A stretch of 7,036 bases of DNA from Facklamia sp964471435. Lineage in GTDB: Bacteria > Bacillota > Bacilli > Lactobacillales > Aerococcaceae. Of this stretch, positions 4,612 through 7,036 are shown piece by piece. The notes beneath the pieces are model-generated. The model was given only the letters and a program-made list of their open reading frames with translations. It was not told where the DNA came from and made no database searches. Position numbers and translations under genes: made by a program. How positions within the stretch are numbered: the first letter of the stretch is position 1; each line of letters begins with the position of its first letter. The stretch covers positions 1 through 7,036 of the forward strand of contig CAYYGA010000071.1 in the NCBI GenBank assembly GCA_964471435.1. Direction: 5' to 3'.

Positions 4612-6414
4612 ATGAAAATCAAAGTAAGAGGGTATGACAAAGTTATTGACTACCAGCCGGGAAAGTCAGAAAAAACACTTTTTCAACTATTACGTGATCA
4701 TAATATCGATATTGGTGGAACATGTGCAGGCAGGGGAAATTGCGGTAAATGTCAAGTTAAAGTATTATCCCAAGATACCTATCCCATGTCAGAAACCGAA
4801 AACCGCATTTTAGCGCATAACGATCCTGAAAGGCAGCACCGCTTGTCTTGTTTTATCCATCCTCATACAGATATGGAGATTTCGATTCCCAGCCAGGAAA
4901 AGAATCACCGGGTCTTGACTCAGGGTTTCCTGCCAACTTTTCAGCCGGAGCCTGCTATCAGGAAACGCCTGATTAAAGTTTCACAGCCTACATTAGATGA
5001 GCCGGTTCCTTATATTGACTTTTTCAAAGCAGAATTAAACGAAGCGTTCATCGATTTAGAGATTATAGCAAGCCTGCCAATCGGTGAAGAGCTGTATACG
5101 GCAGTTTATTCAAAAGAAAAACTGATAGGGATTGAAGTGGGAGACACTACTGAAACTATCTACGGGGTCAGTATAGATATTGGAACTACCACCGTCGTTG
5201 CCACCTTAATTGATTTACAAACCGGCAGGCAGTTAGGTTCCGAAAGCGAAATCAACGGACAAATAAAGTATGGTTCCGATGTACTGACCCGTATTTCATA
5301 TGTCAGTGGCGAAGATCCACGGGCTTTACAAAAAATGCAGCGAGCCATTAGTCAAGCTATTAATGCATTAATCAGAAAGTTAGCCACAACATATGAGATT
5401 GATTTAAACCATATTTATGAAATGGTCGTCTCAGCCAACACAATTATGACCCATTTACTGTTAGGCATTCATCCAGGTAAGATGGGGCGTTCTCCCTATG
5501 TTCCGATTACTGCAGATGCCTTTAATATTCCCGCTTCTCAAATTGGGCTTAATCGCTGTTCACCATTTGCTAGACTCGTCACTATTTCAGCCATTTCAGC
5601 TTTTATTGGTTCGGATGTTGTCTCTGGGGTTTATGCTTCAGGTATCCATGATAAGCAAAAAGCGGCTTTATTAATTGATATTGGAACGAATGGAGAAATA
5701 GTCTTTTCCAACAAAGGGGAGATGATTGGATGCTCTTGTGCTGCCGGACCTGCTCTTGAAGGAATGAACATCAGCTCAGGTATGAAAGCAGCGGACGGTG
5801 CAGTAGAAGAAGTGACAATCAGTCCGGAAGGTGTCGAGTTGACAGTAATCGGTGATACGGAAGCTGTGGGTATTTGCGGCAGTGGAATATTAGCTGCCAT
5901 ACGTGAATTAATTAATACAGGCTTGATTACTTACCGAGGACGCATCATCGATCCAGAAACGTTAGATTCGGATGATTACCGCAAGCAGTATCTGCATGTC
6001 GATGATAATAACAAACGCTCGGTCCGTTTAACGGATAAAATAACTATCAGTCAAGGAGATATCCGACAGGTTCAATTAGCTAAAGGAGCTATTTTATCAG
6101 GTATTACTGCTTTATTGGCTGACTGCGGATTTGAAGCGGAAGATATGGAAGAAGTAGTCGTAGCAGGACAGTTTGGAGCACATGTTTCTGAGGAAAGTTT
6201 AATCGGAACCGGTCTTTTACCAGAAGCTTTTGCCGGAAAAATTAAATATATTGGCAACTCTTCCCACAGTGGTGCTTATATGGCACAAATGTCGGTGGAA
6301 AGCCGCCAGGCAATGAATCAACTTTCAAAAGAGATTGATTATATCGAATTGAGTGTTTTAGAAGGATATGAGCGACTCTTTGCGAAAAGCTCTCTCTTCC
6401 CTAAAGTTAATTAA
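4612..6414 (+). CDS. reductive activator of corrinoid proteins (RACo/RamA-like, [2Fe-2S] plus ASKHA domain, DUF4445)
   Basis: The product uses ATP and an iron-sulfur cluster to return accidentally oxidised Co(II) corrinoid to active Co(I) on the partner carrier. Its 600 residues are close to known RACo proteins. Residues 1-90 are a plant-type ferredoxin domain with Cys38, Cys44, Cys47 (TCAGRGNCGKC) and Cys80 (RLSC) as cluster ligands. This differs from archaeal RamA, which has C-terminal 4Fe-4S clusters. A linker (about 91-180) leads to the ASKHA ATPase fold. Phosphate loop 1 is DIGTTT (189-194), phosphate loop 2 is DIGTNGE (356-362), and the adenosine region is VVVAGQFGAHV (516-526). GICGSGI (420-426) and EGMNISSGM (383-391) are further conserved stretches. 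AAAGGAG (4597-4603) lies eight bases before the ATG. The gene sits between the carrier and the methyltransferase gene with gaps of 26 and 33 bases, so it is almost surely cotranscribed. No key residue is missing. Confidence 0.95.
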   Translation: MKIKVRGYDKVIDYQPGKSEKTLFQLLRDHNIDIGGTCAGRGNCGKCQVKVLSQDTYPMSETENRILAHNDPERQHRLSCFIHPHTDMEISIPSQEKNHRVLTQGFLPTFQPEPAIRKRLIKVSQPTLDEPVPYIDFFKAELNEAFIDLEIIASLPIGEELYTAVYSKEKLIGIEVGDTTETIYGVSIDIGTTTVVATLIDLQTGRQLGSESEINGQIKYGSDVLTRISYVSGEDPRALQKMQRAISQAINALIRKLATTYEIDLNHIYEMVVSANTIMTHLLLGIHPGKMGRSPYVPITADAFNIPASQIGLNRCSPFARLVTISAISAFIGSDVVSGVYASGIHDKQKAALLIDIGTNGEIVFSNKGEMIGCSCAAGPALEGMNISSGMKAADGAVEEVTISPEGVELTVIGDTEAVGICGSGILAAIRELINTGLITYRGRIIDPETLDSDDYRKQYLHVDDNNKRSVRLTDKITISQGDIRQVQLAKGAILSGITALLADCGFEAEDMEEVVVAGQFGAHVSEESLIGTGLLPEAFAGKIKYIGNSSHSGAYMAQMSVESRQAMNQLSKEIDYIELSVLEGYERLFAKSSLFPKVN

Positions 6415-6447
6415 GATTATCTTTGATGCTAGAAAGGATTTAAATGA

Positions 6448-7036
6448 ATGACCTATCAAGATACAATGACACCGCGTGAAAGGGCACAGGCTCTTAGAGA
6501 AGGACAAGAGGTGGACCGTCTGCCGATTTTTCTTTTTCACGGCACTTTCGGCTCCCGCTTACTCGATATGACTTACCAAGAATCAGAAAGTACGGCCGAA
6601 AATATTGCGCGTAAAGAAATTGCAGTGTACCGAGAATATGGCTGCGATAATATTTCAGTAAATTTCGGTTTATTTGGCTTAGGGGACTGTTTGGGAAGTC
6701 AATTTAAATACTCAGAAAATGCCAGCCCCTCAATCAGTCAGTATGCCATTCAAAATCTGGATGATATCGAGCAGCTGGACCTAACCAAAGCCCGTTTAGA
6801 CCAAAGTGAACTGCTGCAAAAACATTTAAAAGCCATTCAATTGATTCATGAAGAAATTGGAGAGGAAGTTGAAGTTGTTTATGAAATCAGCGGCCCCATG
6901 ACTTCTGCTGCCAGTTTGATTGAACCCGAAACCCTTTTAAGAGCCACGCGTAAAAATCCCGAAAAAGTTCATCAGCTTCTCCGTTTTGCGACTGACTGCC
7001 TGTTAAATATTATTGATGGCTTCGCCCGGTATAACT
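6448..7036 (+). CDS. uroporphyrinogen decarboxylase-family methyltransferase (MtaA/MtbA/MtvB-like), 3' end outside the window
   Basis: The frame is open from ATG 6448 to the window edge: 196 complete codons, a bit over half of the usual 330-360. The ATG at 6444 is out of frame and meets a stop within twelve codons, whereas AGAAAGGA (6431-6438) is well placed for 6448. MTPRERAQALREGQEVDRLP is the typical N-terminus of this TIM-barrel family. The stretch from ISGPMTSAASLIEPE through LLRATRKNPEKVHQLL is the family's conserved middle. Some members transfer methyl from the corrinoid carrier to an acceptor; others (such as vanillate MtvB) take methyl from the substrate. True UroD enzymes make coproporphyrinogen, but the operon partners point to methyl transfer. 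The C-terminal His/Cys zinc ligands that would help decide are beyond the edge. Third gene of the operon. Confidence 0.9.
   Translation, partial: MTYQDTMTPRERAQALREGQEVDRLPIFLFHGTFGSRLLDMTYQESESTAENIARKEIAVYREYGCDNISVNFGLFGLGDCLGSQFKYSENASPSISQYAIQNLDDIEQLDLTKARLDQSELLQKHLKAIQLIHEEIGEEVEVVYEISGPMTSAASLIEPETLLRATRKNPEKVHQLLRFATDCLLNIIDGFARYN

Noticed and set aside
5631..5900. 89-codon minus-strand frame inside the activator gene
   Set aside because: It is rich in Pro, Ser and Ile, as expected from the antisense of conserved ASKHA motifs. No start signal is present.

Overview
The window is low-GC DNA with strong AGGAGG-type ribosome binding sites, short intergenic gaps and U-tract hairpin terminators. 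These traits fit a Bacillota host. A Bacilli/Lactobacillales-like lineage is my best guess from the type of sarcosine oxidase and the YdhK-family protein, but no rRNA or marker gene is present to prove it.

Layout, left to right. (1) Positions 1-275 are AT-rich non-coding DNA with a small inverted repeat and a possible promoter. (2) A monomeric sarcosine oxidase / N-methyltryptophan oxidase-type flavoenzyme (276-1451, +) ends in a clear terminator. (3) A 335-base gap holds an extended hairpin and an extended -10 promoter, which drives a small helical protein of unknown function (1787-2290, +). (4) Converging on it from the other strand is a secreted YdhK-type protein (2434-3222, -). It has two DUF1541 repeats, a Met/His/acid-rich linker and a very acidic C-terminal tail of five-residue repeats. 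A terminator for each gene lies in the shared 3' gap. (5) Diverging from that gene is a PaaI-type hotdog thioesterase. A promoter overlaps the upstream ATG, so its start is probably a TTG at 3436. (6) The right half is one operon on the + strand: a corrinoid-binding methyl-carrier protein (3929-4585), a [2Fe-2S]/ASKHA reductive activator of corrinoid proteins (4612-6414), and the first 196 codons of a uroporphyrinogen-decarboxylase-family methyltransferase (6448-7036, cut by the window edge).

The operon is the most informative part. Such modules move a methyl group from a methylated substrate (methoxy-aromatic, methylamine or betaine, methanol, etc.) to Co(I) of the corrinoid protein and then to an acceptor such as tetrahydrofolate. 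The ATP-dependent activator rescues corrinoid that has oxidised to Co(II). The substrate cannot be named from what is visible: the partial gene could be either the substrate-side or the acceptor-side methyltransferase, and further components probably lie downstream. The flavo-oxidase at the left end also removes N-methyl groups, but with O2. Oxygen-dependent and oxygen-sensitive demethylation therefore sit within one 7 kb stretch, although as separate transcription units. I see no tRNA, rRNA, CRISPR array, insertion sequence or phage gene.
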